Below, piece after piece: positions 26,594 to 36,500 of a DNA stretch of 64,000 bases. The stretch spans positions 45,549 through 109,548 of the forward strand of contig NZ_DGIR01000016.1 of the NCBI RefSeq assembly GCF_002386445.1, given 5' to 3'. The translations under genes and the position numbers were made by a program. Positions within the stretch are counted from its first letter, which is position 1, and each line of letters begins with the position of its first letter. Under the pieces are notes generated by a model. It did no database searches. It saw only the letters and a list, made by a program, of their open reading frames with translations, and was not told the origin of the DNA. The stretch comes from Pseudomonas sp. UBA4617 (lineage in GTDB: Bacteria; Pseudomonadota; Gammaproteobacteria; Pseudomonadales; Pseudomonadaceae).

Positions 26594-27604
26594 TCAACGC
26601 CCGGCCAACCGCGCCCGGTAGCTGCCGGGACTCTGTCCGGTCCACTTCTTGAACGCCCGGTGGAACGCACTGGGCTCCTGGAACCCCGCCTGCTCGGCGA
26701 TCTCGGCAATGCTCAGCACCCCTTCACGCAGGCGCTCGAAGGCCATTGCCCGGCGCACCTCGTCCTTGATCTGCTGGTAGGAGCGACCTTCCCGCTCCAG
26801 CTGGCGGCGGAAGGTGCTGGCACTGACCCCCTGCTGCTGCGCCAGCGCCGCCAGCGTCGGCCATTGCCCATACCGCCGCGCCCGCAAATGCCGGTACACC
26901 TCGGCCACCAACCCGTTCTGGTTGCGGAAGCGAATCACCAGCCCCTGTGGTGCGCTGCGCAGGAAAGTTTTCAAGGCCGCCAAATCCTGCACCACCGGCA
27001 GGCGCAGGTAGGCGCTATCGAACTCCACTTCGGTACGCCCGCTACCCAGACGCAGGTCCGGCCCCCACAACAACAGGTCGTCCTCTTGCGCCGGGCGCGA
27101 CATCGCCAGCTCGGTGCGGTCGATGGCGATCCGTCGCCCGGCCAGCCAGCACAGCATGCCGATCATCAGCACCAGGTAGGTTTCCTCGGCATACACCCGG
27201 GTCAGCGGGTCGGCAATGTCCGAGTGCACGCTGATCACGGCCCGCCCGCCGCGCACCGTCAGGCTGCCGCGCAAGTCACGCAGGAACAGGCCGAAACCGG
27301 CCATGCACTGGCGCAGGGCTTTTTCCAGGTTCGGCTCGAGGATCAAGCCCCGGCAGATCAGTGCGAAACTGCCCTGCGGCATGCCATGGCTGTCGAGGCG
27401 GAAGAATTCGTCATCCAGGCGCCGGATCAGCGCCAGCCACAGCTGGGCAAAGGCCTTGGCCGGCACGCGGGCCTGGGGCTGCGCGAGCAGTTGCGGGTCG
27501 ATGCCCACCGCGCGCAGTTGTGCATCGCGTTCATCGGGGCAGCCGCGCAGGGCGTGGAGCATGGCATTGAGGAAGTACACGGCGACCGAATCGCTATCGC
27601 GCAT
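26594..27604 (-). CDS. AraC family transcriptional regulator (OruR/ArgR-like layout)
   Basis: 336 residues. An N-terminal Arabinose_bd-like domain (about 20-200) is followed by a C-terminal AraC/XylS double HTH (about 230-330) with LAQQQGVSASTFRRQLEREG and SIAEIAEQAGFQEPSAFHRA, then FKKWTGQSPGSYR, the classic family signature. The gene is divergent from the thiolase/3-hydroxyacyl-CoA dehydrogenase/TetR unit, and a perfect TGGCA-N5-TGCCA palindrome lies between them. It probably controls that acyl-CoA pathway and itself. The ligand is unknown. Confidence 0.88.
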   Translation of the reverse strand: MRDSDSVAVYFLNAMLHALRGCPDERDAQLRAVGIDPQLLAQPQARVPAKAFAQLWLALIRRLDDEFFRLDSHGMPQGSFALICRGLILEPNLEKALRQCMAGFGLFLRDLRGSLTVRGGRAVISVHSDIADPLTRVYAEETYLVLMIGMLCWLAGRRIAIDRTELAMSRPAQEDDLLLWGPDLRLGSGRTEVEFDSAYLRLPVVQDLAALKTFLRSAPQGLVIRFRNQNGLVAEVYRHLRARRYGQWPTLAALAQQQGVSASTFRRQLEREGRSYQQIKDEVRRAMAFERLREGVLSIAEIAEQAGFQEPSAFHRAFKKWTGQSPGSYRARLAGR

Positions 27605-27629
27605 GGCGGTTTTCGCTGTCTATGCTGAG

Positions 27630-27644
27630 TGGCAAAAAATGCCA
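27630..27644. promoter_or_regulatory. Palindrome TGGCA-N5-TGCCA between AraC gene and thiolase
   Basis: TGGCAAAAAATGCCA is a perfect inverted repeat with a five-A spacer, 26 bases upstream of the AraC-type start. TGGCA-like half-sites are typical of AraC/XylS proteins, though these usually bind direct repeats, so another regulator such as the nearby TetR protein is also possible. Confidence 0.4.
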
Positions 27645-27772
27645 GGTTGTCTGAACAGTTCCGGCATAGGCTGCAACAGAGCCTTTGCCTAGACTCGGTC
27701 CCACTCCGGGATTGCCGGCCATTCTCGCAGAGCCTGGCCCGGTCCCGCCATGCCTTCGCAATCGGAGCCCCT

Positions 27773-28957
27773 ATGAGCAGCACAGAAATCTATGTCGTCA
27801 GTGCCGTCCGTTCAGCCATCGGTGGCTTCGGCGGCTCCCTCAAGGACCTGCCGCTGGCTGACCTAGCCAGCGCCATCACCCGTGCCGCCATCGAGCGTTC
27901 GGGTGTGGATGCCGAGCAGATCGGCCATCTGGTGATGGGCACGGTGATCCCCACCGAGCCACGCGATGCCTACCTGGCCCGGGTCGCGGCGATGAACGCC
28001 GGCATCCCCAAGGAAACCCCCGCCTTCAACGTCAACCGCCTGTGCGGCTCCGGCCTGCAGGCCATTGTCTCGGCCGCCCAGTGCCTGCTGCTCGGCGACA
28101 CCGACGTGGCCCTGGCGGCCGGCGCCGAGTCCATGAGCCGTGGCCCGTACCTGCTGCCGCAGGCCCGCTGGGGTGCGCGCATGGGTGACCTGCAAGGCAT
28201 CGACTACACCGTCGGCGTGCTGCAGGACCCGTTCGAGCACTTCCACATGGGCATCACCGCCGAGAATGTCTCGGCCAGGCACGGCATTACCCGCGAGATG
28301 CAGGACGAACTGGCCCTGACCAGCCAGCGGCGTGCCGCCCGCGCCATCGCCGAGGGCCGTTTCGCCAGCCAGATCGTCCCGCTGGAGCTGAAAACCCGCA
28401 AGGGCAGCGTGCAGTTCAGTGTCGATGAGCACGTCCGCGGCGAAGTGACCGCCGAACAACTGGCCGGGATGAAGCCGGTATTCAAGAAAGACGGTACCGT
28501 CACTGCCGGCAACGCCAGCGGCATCAACGACGGCGCTGGCGGCCTGGTGCTGGCCACGGCTGACGCGGTGCGCCGCCTGGGCCTCAAGCCGCTGGCACGT
28601 CTGGTCGGCTACGCCCATGCCGGCGTCGAACCGGAACTGATGGGCCTGGGCCCGATCCCGGCCACCCGCAAGGTACTCGAGAAGACCGGCCTGAAGGTGC
28701 AGGACCTGGACGTGATCGAGTCCAACGAAGCGTTTGCCGCCCAGGCCTGCGCCGTGGCCCGCGAACTGGGCTTCGACCCGGAAAAGGTCAACCCCAACGG
28801 CTCGGGTATTTCCCTCGGCCACCCGGTCGGCGCCACGGGCGCGATCATCGCCACCAAGGCCATCCATGAGCTGCAGCGCATCCAGGGACGCTACGCCCTG
28901 GCCACCATGTGCATCGGCGGTGGCCAAGGCATTGCCGTGGTCTTCGAACGCGTCTGA
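27773..28957 (+). CDS. bktB: Beta-ketothiolase / acetyl-CoA acetyltransferase
   Basis: 394 residues. The nucleophilic cysteine stands in NVNRLCGSGLQAIVSAA (about residue 90). The CoA-loop block GNASGINDGAGGLVL near 245 and the C-terminal catalytic His/Cys motifs NPNGSGISLGHPVGATG (His about 350) and MCIGGGQG (Cys about 380) are complete. It cleaves or condenses 3-ketoacyl-CoA. The ATG at 27773 matches the family; the frame opens 48 codons earlier without similarity. Thirteen bases later the 3-hydroxyacyl-CoA dehydrogenase begins, so the pair runs the last steps of a beta-oxidation-like route, perhaps for medium-length or C5 acyl-CoA as in BktB. The symbol follows the P. putida equivalent and is less certain than the function. 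Confidence 0.88.
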   Translation: MSSTEIYVVSAVRSAIGGFGGSLKDLPLADLASAITRAAIERSGVDAEQIGHLVMGTVIPTEPRDAYLARVAAMNAGIPKETPAFNVNRLCGSGLQAIVSAAQCLLLGDTDVALAAGAESMSRGPYLLPQARWGARMGDLQGIDYTVGVLQDPFEHFHMGITAENVSARHGITREMQDELALTSQRRAARAIAEGRFASQIVPLELKTRKGSVQFSVDEHVRGEVTAEQLAGMKPVFKKDGTVTAGNASGINDGAGGLVLATADAVRRLGLKPLARLVGYAHAGVEPELMGLGPIPATRKVLEKTGLKVQDLDVIESNEAFAAQACAVARELGFDPEKVNPNGSGISLGHPVGATGAIIATKAIHELQRIQGRYALATMCIGGGQGIAVVFERV

Positions 28958-28970
28958 AGGAGGCTGATAC

Positions 28971-29819
28971 ATGAGCATTGAACAGATCGCCGTGATTGGC
29001 GCCGGCACCATGGGCAACGGCATTGCCCAGGTGTGCGCGGTAGCCGGCTACCAAGTGTTGCTGGTGGATGTTTCCGACGCGGCGCTGGAGCGCGGCGTGG
29101 CCACCCTGAGCAAGAACCTCGAGCGCCAGGTCAGCAAAGGCACCCTCGATGCGGACAAGGCTGCGACGGCGAAAACGCGTATCCGCACCAGCACCGACTA
29201 CACCCAGCTCAGCGGTACGCAACTGGTGATCGAGGCGGCCAGCGAAAACCTGCAGCTCAAGCAGCGCATCCTGCAGCAAGTGGCGGCCAACGTCGCCGCC
29301 GATTGCATCATCGCCACCAACACCTCGTCGCTGTCAGTCACCCAACTGGCCGCCAGCATCGAGCACCCCGAGCGTTTCATCGGCGTGCATTTCTTCAACC
29401 CGGTGCCGATGATGGCACTGGTCGAGATCATCCGCGGCCTGCAGACCAGCGACAGCACCTATGCCCAGGCGCTGGTGGTGACCGAGAAGGTCGGCAAGAC
29501 CCCGATCAGCGCCGGCAACCGCCCGGGCTTCGTGGTCAACCGCATCCTGGTGCCGATGATCAACGAAGCGATCTTCGTGCGTCAGGAAGGCCTGGCCAGC
29601 GCCGAGGACATCGACACCGGCATGCGCCTGGGCTGCAACCAGCCGATCGGCCCGCTGGCCCTGGCCGACCTGATCGGCCTGGACACGCTGCTGGCGATCA
29701 TGGAAGCCTTACATGAAGGCTTCAACGACAGCAAGTACCGCCCTGCCCCGCTGCTCAAGGAAATGGTCGCGGCCGGTTGGCTGGGACGCAAGAGCGGCCG
29801 CGGTTTCTTCACCTACTGA
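28971..29819 (+). CDS. hbd: 3-hydroxybutyryl-CoA dehydrogenase (3-hydroxyacyl-CoA dehydrogenase)
   Basis: 282 residues, the short single-domain-pair HBD/PaaH type. The NAD site is IAVIGAGTMGNGIAQVCA at the N-terminus; the catalytic histidine region is HFFNPVPMMALVEIIRG (His about 140) after the TNTSSLSVTQLA block; C-terminal dimer segments are VNRILVPMINEAIFV and LADLIGLDTLLAI. It oxidises (S)-3-hydroxyacyl-CoA to the 3-keto form, feeding the thiolase directly upstream. GAAGGAGG lies between the genes as a ribosome site. The TetR gene follows after 12 bases. Confidence 0.92.
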   Translation: MSIEQIAVIGAGTMGNGIAQVCAVAGYQVLLVDVSDAALERGVATLSKNLERQVSKGTLDADKAATAKTRIRTSTDYTQLSGTQLVIEAASENLQLKQRILQQVAANVAADCIIATNTSSLSVTQLAASIEHPERFIGVHFFNPVPMMALVEIIRGLQTSDSTYAQALVVTEKVGKTPISAGNRPGFVVNRILVPMINEAIFVRQEGLASAEDIDTGMRLGCNQPIGPLALADLIGLDTLLAIMEALHEGFNDSKYRPAPLLKEMVAAGWLGRKSGRGFFTY

Positions 29820-29831
29820 GGAGCGCACGCC

Positions 29832-30413
29832 ATGCCCCCGGTCAATGCCGCGATGCGCTGTGCCAATTTCGAGGAGCGACGCGAGCGGGCCATGGCGCTG
29901 TTTGCCGAAAAGGGCTTTGGCCAGGTCAGCATGCGCGAGCTGGCGGCTCATGTGGGCCTGACTGCCGGCTCGCTGTACCACCACTTTCCCAGCAAGCAGG
30001 ACTTGTTGTACGACCTGATCGAGGAGTTGTACGAGGAGTTGCAGGCGACCCTGGATCAAGGCCGCCGGGCCATGGCCCGTGGGGCGTCGGCGTTGAGCTG
30101 CCTGATCGCAGCACACTGGCAGTTGCATGCCGAACGACCGTTGCAGTTTCGCCTGGCGGAGCGCGACCTGTGTTGCCTGAGCGACGACCAGCAGGCGCGC
30201 CTGGCCTTGTTGCGCAAGCGCTATGAGGCGGGGTTGCTGCGGTTGATCGCACCGCAGGCAAAGCTGCAGGGTGAAGCGCTGGTGGCTACCGCGCATGTGC
30301 TGGCGACACTGCTGAACCAGTTGCCGGGGCTGTTGAAGGCGTTGCCTGAGGAACAAGGGCTGGGCTTGATGGAAAGCATGCTGGTAGGCGGGCTGGAGCG
30401 GACCCTGCGCTGA
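29832..30413 (+). CDS. TetR family transcriptional regulator
   Basis: 193 residues. N-terminal TetR HTH (about 15-65) with MRELAAHVGLTAGSLYHHFPSK, the textbook LYHHF recognition helix. The C-terminal ligand domain has no fixed family signature. As third gene of the thiolase-dehydrogenase unit it probably represses that unit in response to an acyl-CoA or fatty acid, working beside the divergent AraC regulator. The stop is followed by a hairpin shared with the convergent signalling operon. Confidence 0.87.
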   Translation: MPPVNAAMRCANFEERRERAMALFAEKGFGQVSMRELAAHVGLTAGSLYHHFPSKQDLLYDLIEELYEELQATLDQGRRAMARGASALSCLIAAHWQLHAERPLQFRLAERDLCCLSDDQQARLALLRKRYEAGLLRLIAPQAKLQGEALVATAHVLATLLNQLPGLLKALPEEQGLGLMESMLVGGLERTLR

Positions 30414-30420
30414 CCTGTAC

Positions 30421-30464
30421 TGGCCCTGTCACCTGTGCGCGCTGGCTTGCCGGTAACAGGGCCA
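30421..30464. terminator. Bidirectional hairpin between TetR gene and response regulator
   Basis: TGGCCCTGTCACC pairs with GGTAACAGGGCCA. It lies between convergent stops. No long T-run follows, so strength is uncertain. Confidence 0.5.
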
Positions 30465-30470
30465 TCAGCT

Positions 30471-30848
30471 TTACCGCAGCAGGCTCTGGATCTGCTCGTG
30501 CAAGGTATCCAGGTCGAACGGTTTGGCCAGGATCGGCGCCTTGCGCGTGATCGGGCTGCCGGATTCAAGAATCTCGGCCGGGTAGCCGCTGATGAAAATC
30601 ACCTTCAGGTCCGGCCGCAACTTGACCGCCGGTTCGGCAATCTCCACCCCGGATATCCCACCGGGCAGGCGGTAGTCCGTCACCATCAGGTCCAGGTGCG
30701 GTTTGCTGGCCAGGATCGCGAACGCCTGCTCGCCATCTTCGGCCACCAGCACGTGGTAGCCCTCGCCTGCCAGGTAATCCTGCAGGATCATGCGAATCGC
30801 CGGTTCATCCTCGACGACCAGCACCACATCTTGTGCATCTTCACTCAT
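30471..30848 (-). CDS. Single-domain response regulator (CheY-like)
   Basis: 125 residues, one receiver domain: VLVVEDEPAIRM with the acidic pocket, the phosphoacceptor aspartate in MVTDYRLPGG near residue 57, the switch threonine/serine in VIFISGYP near 85, and the lysine in ILAKPF near 109. There is no output domain, so it acts through protein contacts or as a phosphate sink. It is the last of five genes in one orientation starting with the large hybrid kinase at 36972, 43 bases after the REC-kinase gene. Frames longer than the ATG at 30848 run into that gene antisense and are ignored. Confidence 0.88.
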   Translation of the reverse strand: MSEDAQDVVLVVEDEPAIRMILQDYLAGEGYHVLVAEDGEQAFAILASKPHLDLMVTDYRLPGGISGVEIAEPAVKLRPDLKVIFISGYPAEILESGSPITRKAPILAKPFDLDTLHEQIQSLLR

Positions 30849-30891
30849 GTCAACGCCTTGAAATGCTTGCAACAGCCATGTGACCCCAGGC

Positions 30892-32118
30892 TCATGCAGA
30901 GGTTGCTCGCGCCTGGTCGTTTTGTTGTGCGCAGGCCGCCAGCGGCAACTGCAGGGTGAACGTGGCGCCCTTGCCCTCTTCACTCTCGAGCAGGATACGC
31001 CCGCCATGGGCCTGGACGATCTGCTCCGATATGTAGAGCCCAAGGCCCAGGCCACCACTGGCCTGCTGGGTAGCCACCCGCTCGAACTGCTGGAAAATGC
31101 GCTGCTGGTTGGCCGCGCCAATGCCGATGCCGTAGTCCTGCACCTGCACGCAGGCCAGGCCATCTTCCTCGAACACGCGCACGTGCACCGGTTTGCGCTC
31201 ACCGTAGCGCAAGGCATTGGACAACAGGTTGGCCAGCACCTGCTCGATGCGAAATTCGTCCCACTCACCGTACAGCGGCTCGCAGCGTTGCAGTTCGATG
31301 TGGGTTTCCAGCGCGGTGGCCTGGGCGGCAAAGTTCTCCACCAGGCCACGCACCAGCTGGCCCAGGTCGAACGCCTTGGGCCGTAGCGACAGTTTGCCGG
31401 TACGGATGCGCGACACATCGAGCATGTCCTCGACCAGGCGGATCAGGCTGTTGATCTGCCGCTCGTCGCGCTCGACCATGGCCTGGAGCTTGTCGCTGCT
31501 GAACGCGGCAAGGTTGCCGCGCGAAAGGTGCAGCTTGCGCAGCTGGGTTTCCAGAATCAGGCCGTTGAGCGGAGTGCGCACCTCATGCGACACGATCGAC
31601 ATGAAGTCATCACGCATGCGCACGGCATGCTCCAGCTCGGCCCGCGCCGTCTGCAACTGCGCGAGCAGCATTTCCTGCTCCTGACGGCTGCGCTCCAGTG
31701 CCTGCAGCTGGCGGTCGAGGACCTTGCGCTGGCGGTACAGGTCGACGAACACCGACACCTTGCTCTTGACCGCCAGCGTGTCGAGCGGCTTGTGCAGGAA
31801 GTCGACTGCGCCGCTTTCGTAGCCCTTGAAGGCGTAGTTCATCTCGCGCCCGGCGGCGGTGACGAAGACGATGGGGATATTGCGGGTCTTTTCCGTACCG
31901 CGCATCAGCTCGGCCAGCTCGAAGCCGTTCATGCCCGGCATTTGCACATCCAGGATGGCCAGGGCGAATTCATGTTCGAGCAACAGCGATAACGCCGCTT
32001 CGGCGGATTGGGCCTGATGCACTTCACGGTCTTCGCCCTGGATCAAGGCGCCGAGGGCCAGCAGGTTTTCCGGCAGGTCGTCGACGATCAGCAGTTTGGC
32101 GGTGGTGTGGCTTAGCAT
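30892..32118 (-). CDS. Receiver-histidine kinase (REC-HisKA-HATPase)
   Basis: 408 residues, soluble. An N-terminal receiver (about 5-125; LLIVDDLPENLLALG, aspartate in LAILDVQMPGMNG) is followed by a coiled linker (130-165) and a HisKA domain with FMSIVSHEVRTPLNG (phospho-His about 180). The ATPase domain has NLLSNALRYG (N-box), QDYGIGIG (G1) and GGLGLGLYI (G2). The input is therefore phosphorylation of the receiver, probably by the large kinase upstream. The ATG at 32118 overlaps the cheB stop by seven bases; the longer frame in the ORF is cheB antisense. It belongs to the five-gene signalling operon. Confidence 0.9.
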   Translation of the reverse strand: MLSHTTAKLLIVDDLPENLLALGALIQGEDREVHQAQSAEAALSLLLEHEFALAILDVQMPGMNGFELAELMRGTEKTRNIPIVFVTAAGREMNYAFKGYESGAVDFLHKPLDTLAVKSKVSVFVDLYRQRKVLDRQLQALERSRQEQEMLLAQLQTARAELEHAVRMRDDFMSIVSHEVRTPLNGLILETQLRKLHLSRGNLAAFSSDKLQAMVERDERQINSLIRLVEDMLDVSRIRTGKLSLRPKAFDLGQLVRGLVENFAAQATALETHIELQRCEPLYGEWDEFRIEQVLANLLSNALRYGERKPVHVRVFEEDGLACVQVQDYGIGIGAANQQRIFQQFERVATQQASGGLGLGLYISEQIVQAHGGRILLESEEGKGATFTLQLPLAACAQQNDQARATSA

Positions 32119-32687
32119 GCGCTGGGTTCCAGGGCAGCGAGCAACTGCTCGATACCACTCAAAGTAAGGATATGGTCGGGCTGGTGCAGGGCCAGGGCAG
32201 CCTCCGGCATCAGCGCAACCTGTGCATCGCGCGGGTCCTGGACGATGGTCCGGCCCCCGCTGTTCTTGATATAGGCAAGCCCTGCGGCACCATCTTCGTT
32301 GGCACCGGTGAGCAGCACGCCAAGCAGGCCGGAACCGTAGGCGTCGGCCGCCGACATGAACAGATAGTCGATTGCCGGCCGGGAGAAATGCACCGGCGGC
32401 TCCTGGCTGAGCGACAGGCTGAAATCGCGTTCCACCGACAGGTGATAACCCGGCCCGGCCACATAGATCTGCCCAGGCCGCAGCAGCTGCTTGTCGCGCG
32501 CCTCGCACACGGGCCGGCGCAAGCGGCGTTGCAGCACCTCGGCCAATTGGCTGTGGCGGTCATCCGGCAGGTGCAGCACACAGACCACCGGCAGGGCAAA
32601 ACCGGCTGGCAACGCGCCGAGCACCTTGAACAGGGCCGTCACGCCGCCTGCCGAGGCGCCGATCACCACCGCGCGCACGCCGTTCAT
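32112..32687 (-). CDS. cheB: CheB-type methylesterase domain protein (no receiver)
   Basis: 191 residues made only of the CheB catalytic domain. The active serine is in VIGASAGGVTAL (Ser about 12), the histidine in CVLHLPDDRHSQLAEVL (about 39), and the aspartate in VLLTGANEDGAAGLAYIK (about 132, usually MGxDG; here GANEDG). CheB removes methyl groups from receptor glutamates, but this form lacks the regulatory receiver, as in hybrid CheB/CheR stress-signalling loci. It overlaps cheR by four bases (ATGA) and the next kinase by seven. No chemoreceptor, cheW or cheA lies nearby. Confidence 0.87.
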   Translation of the reverse strand: MNGVRAVVIGASAGGVTALFKVLGALPAGFALPVVCVLHLPDDRHSQLAEVLQRRLRRPVCEARDKQLLRPGQIYVAGPGYHLSVERDFSLSLSQEPPVHFSRPAIDYLFMSAADAYGSGLLGVLLTGANEDGAAGLAYIKNSGGRTIVQDPRDAQVALMPEAALALHQPDHILTLSGIEQLLAALEPSAC

Positions 32688-33505
32688 GATTTACGGTAGA
32701 TCCGTTCGGGCTTGACCAGCGGCTCGAAGCGCTCGGCGTAGGCGGAAAAATCCACCGACTCCTTGCTGCCCAGCACCAGGAAGCCGCGGTGGCACAGGGA
32801 CTCGTGGAACAGACCCAGGGCGCGATCTTGCAATACCTTGTCGAAATAGATGAGGACGTTGCGGCACGACACCAGCTGGGTTTCGGAAAAAACGCTGTCG
32901 GTGGCCAGGCTATGGTCGGCGAAGGTCACGTTTTCGCGCAGCGAGCTGTCCATGATTGCATTGCCATAGGCCGCTGTGTAGTACTCGGAAAAATCCCGCC
33001 GGCCACCAGCCAGGCGGTAGTTTTCCGCGTATTCGCGCATGCTCTGCATCGAATAGATGCCCTGCTTGGCCTTGTCCAGCGAATGCGGGTTGATGTCGGT
33101 GGCATAGATGATGGTACGTTCCAGCAGCCCTTCCTCGCGCAGCAGGATGGCCATCGAATAGACCTCCTCGCCAGTGCTGCAGCCAGCAATCCAGACCTTT
33201 ATCGACGGCCAGGTGCGCAACAGCGGCACCACTTCGTTGCGCACAGCCAGGAAGTGCTCCGGGTCGCGAAACATCTCGCTGACCGGGATCGTCAGGTACT
33301 GCAGCAACTGCATGAACATGCCGGGGTCGTGCAGCACACGCTCCTGCAGTGCCGATACCGTCAGGCAATCGAACTGGCGCAGCGCGTGCAGGATCCGGCG
33401 CTTGATCGAAGCGCCGGAATAGTTGCGGAAATCGTAGCTGTACTTGAGGTAGATGGCCTCGATCAGCAAGCGGATTTCAATGTCGGTGTTACGTTCGCTA
33501 GTCAA
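32684..33505 (-). CDS. cheR: CheR-type protein-glutamate methyltransferase
   Basis: 273 residues. A small helical N-terminal domain (YDFRNYSGASIKRRI) is followed by the SAM-dependent methyltransferase fold: KVWIAGCSTGEEVYSMAI (motif I, about 105-122), the ATDIN motif, and NVLIYFDKVLQDRAL near 225. A TTG start at 33505 fits well: GGAG lies five bases upstream, and the codon overlaps the kinase stop by four bases (TTGA). It probably modifies a partner within this operon rather than a chemoreceptor, since none is present. It is adjacent to, and coupled with, the CheB domain gene. Confidence 0.9.
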   Translation of the reverse strand: MTSERNTDIEIRLLIEAIYLKYSYDFRNYSGASIKRRILHALRQFDCLTVSALQERVLHDPGMFMQLLQYLTIPVSEMFRDPEHFLAVRNEVVPLLRTWPSIKVWIAGCSTGEEVYSMAILLREEGLLERTIIYATDINPHSLDKAKQGIYSMQSMREYAENYRLAGGRRDFSEYYTAAYGNAIMDSSLRENVTFADHSLATDSVFSETQLVSCRNVLIYFDKVLQDRALGLFHESLCHRGFLVLGSKESVDFSAYAERFEPLVKPERIYRKS

Positions 33506-36500
33506 ATTCGCTCCAGTTGCGGCAGCCAGACCCGGATCAGCGAGAACAGGCGGTCCAGGTCAATCGGTTTGGCCAGGTAATCGTTGGCGCCGGCCTGCAG
33601 GCAACGCTGCTGGTCATCCTTCATCGCCTTGGCGGTCACGGCAATGATCGGCAACTTGCGCCAACGCGCTTGCTGGCGGATCAGGCGGGTGGCCTCGAAG
33701 CCGTCCATTTCCGGCATCATCACATCCATCAGCACCAGGTCGATATCGTCATGCTGTTCGAGGCGCTCGATCGCCTCTCGCCCGTTGCGACCGATCTCGA
33801 CGATCGCGCCCTTGTGTTCCAGCGCGCTGGTAAGGGCGAAGATGTTGCGCACGTCATCATCCACCAGCAGCACCTTGCGGCCCTCGAACACCTTGTCGCG
33901 GCTGCGCGCGGTCTTGAGCATGCGCTGGCGTTCGTTGGACAACTGCGACTCCACCTTGTGCAAAAACAGCGTCACTTCGTCGAGCAGGCGCTCCGGCGAA
34001 CGCGCGCCCTTGATGATTATCGAGCGGGAATACTTGAGCAGGTCGGCTTCTTCTTCGCGGGTCAGGTTGCGCCCGGTATACACGATTACCGGCGGGAACG
34101 CGCGGATATCCTCGGCGGTCATGCGCTTGAGCAGCTCGTTGCCGAGCATGTCCGGCAGCTTGAGGTCGATGATCATGCAGTCGTAGATGTTCTCGCGCAA
34201 CAGCGCCAGGGCATCCTGGGCCATGGCCACGGCGGTGATCTCGACATCGTCATCGCCAATCAGGCGGGCAATGCTTTCGCGCTGCAGGTCGTCGTCTTCC
34301 ACCAGCAGGATGTGCTTGAGCTTTTGGGTCAGCTTGGCCTCCAGGCGGGCGAACACTTCCTTGAGTTCCTCGCGGCTGGTGGGCTTGACCGCGTAGCCGA
34401 CGGCGCCCATGTGCATGGCCGCCTCGACCCGGTCTTCAACAGAAATGATATGCACCGGGATGTGCCGGGTGCTGGCCTGCTCCTTCAGCCGTTGCAGCAC
34501 GGTGAGGCCGGAATGGTCGGGCAGGCGCATGTCCAGCAGGATGGCATCGGGAAGGTACTCCTGGGCCAGCTCGAAGCCCTCATCGGCACCCTGCGCGACC
34601 AGGCAGCTGTAACCCAGCTCGTGGGCCAGGTCGAACAGGATGCGGGCGAAGTTCGGCTCGTCCTCGATCACCAGGATGCAGCGGTTGCTGAACGGTGCAC
34701 GTTCGCGATCGTCGGCAAACGCCGGCGCCGGACGCTGCTGTGCCACCGTCACCGGTGGCGTCGGGGCAGCAGGCGGCAAGGCATCGACCGCCGGGCGCAG
34801 GGCCAGCGGCTCGGCCGTCTGTGCCTCGCGCTCGTAGCGCTCCGGCAGGATCAGGCTGAACACACTGCCTTTGCCAGGGCTGCTGTCGACGAGGATCTGC
34901 CCACCCAGCAAATGCGCCAGGTCGCGGGAAATCGACAGCCCCAGGCCGGTGCCGCCATAACGCCGGTTGCTGGTGCCATCGACCTGATGGAAGGCACCGA
35001 AGATCGCCTGCTGCTGGTCAGCGGCAATACCGATGCCGCTATCACGCACGGCAAAGATGATGCCGCTGTCGGGCTGGTAGCCGATGTTCAGGCTGACCTG
35101 GCCGCGCTCGGTGAACTTGATCGCGTTGGACAGCAGGTTCTTGAGGATCTGCTCCAGACGCTGGCGGTCGGTGAACAGGGTGGCCGGCACCTGGGCGTCG
35201 GTGGTCACCTCGAAGGCCAGGCCCTTGTGCGCGGCCAAAGGTTCGAACATGCCGCGCAGGCCTTCGACCAGGCGCTCCAGCTGGGTGGTTTCTGGGCGCA
35301 CTTCCAGCTTGCCGGCCTCGACCTTGGCGATGTCGAGGATGTCGTTGATCAGATTGAGCAAGTCGTTGCCGGCCGAGTAGATGGATTCGGCGAACTTGAC
35401 CTGTTCCTCACTGAGGTTGCCTTCGACGTTCTCGGCCAGCAGCTTGGCCAGGATCAGCGAACTGTTCAACGGTGTGCGCAGCTCGTGGGACATGTTGGCG
35501 AGGAACTCGGACTTGTACTTGCTCGACCGTTGCAGCTCTTCGGCACGCGCCTGCAGTTGTTCCTGGGCGTGGAGCAGTTCGTCATTCTTGCGGTCCAGCG
35601 CCTCGGTACGCTCGGACAACTGTTCGTTGGTCTGCTCCAGCTCCGCCTGCTGGGTTTCCAGGTGGGCCTGGGACTCCTTGAGCACGCGGGATTGCTCTTC
35701 GAGCTCCTCGTTGGCGGTTTTCAGCTCTTCCTGCTGCACCTGAAGCTCTTCGTTCAGTTGCTGGGTTTCGGCCAGCACTTCCTGCAGGCGCTGACGGTAG
35801 CGGGCGCTGTCGATGGAGATGCCGATGTTGCCACCGAGCCGTTGCAGCAGTTCTTCGTCACGTGGCTGCAACGGCCGCAGGAAGCCCAGCTCGAGCACGC
35901 CGTTGGTCTGCGTGCCTTCACTGGCCGGCACCAGTACAGCGCTGCGCGGCAGGCCCCGGCCCAGACCGGAGCTGAGGTGGAAATAGCCTTCGGGCAAGTT
36001 GTCCAGGCGCAGCAGCCGCCCCTCGCGCACCGCCTGGGCGAGCAGGCCTTCGTGGTCGCCCAGTACCTGCTCGCGGGCCTGCTCTTCGGCATCCAGGCCG
36101 TAACTGGCCACCCGCACCAGGTGCCCATGTTCGTCACGCACGTACAAGGCCCCGACCACGCTGCCCAGGTAAGCGGCGAAGAAGCGCAGGATGTTGTCAC
36201 CGAGCATCGGCAGGGTCAGTTGGCCCAGTACCTGCTCGGCGAGCTGCGTCTGACCGGTGCGCAGCCAGGCCTGATGTTCCAGGTGCTCGGTGGCGCGTTG
36301 CTGGGCGTGCAGGTTGTCATCGTAGCTGGCCGACAGCGCCAACAGGTCGCGCCGCCCCAGGTAGGCGAGCAAGGCGCTCAGGCCGACAATGAACAGCACG
36401 AACGACACCATGACCGTGACCGTGACCGTGCTGACCCGCTCGTTACGGGCCATACGCAACTGCTGCTCGGCGTTGATCAGGGCGTCGAACTCCTTGCGGA

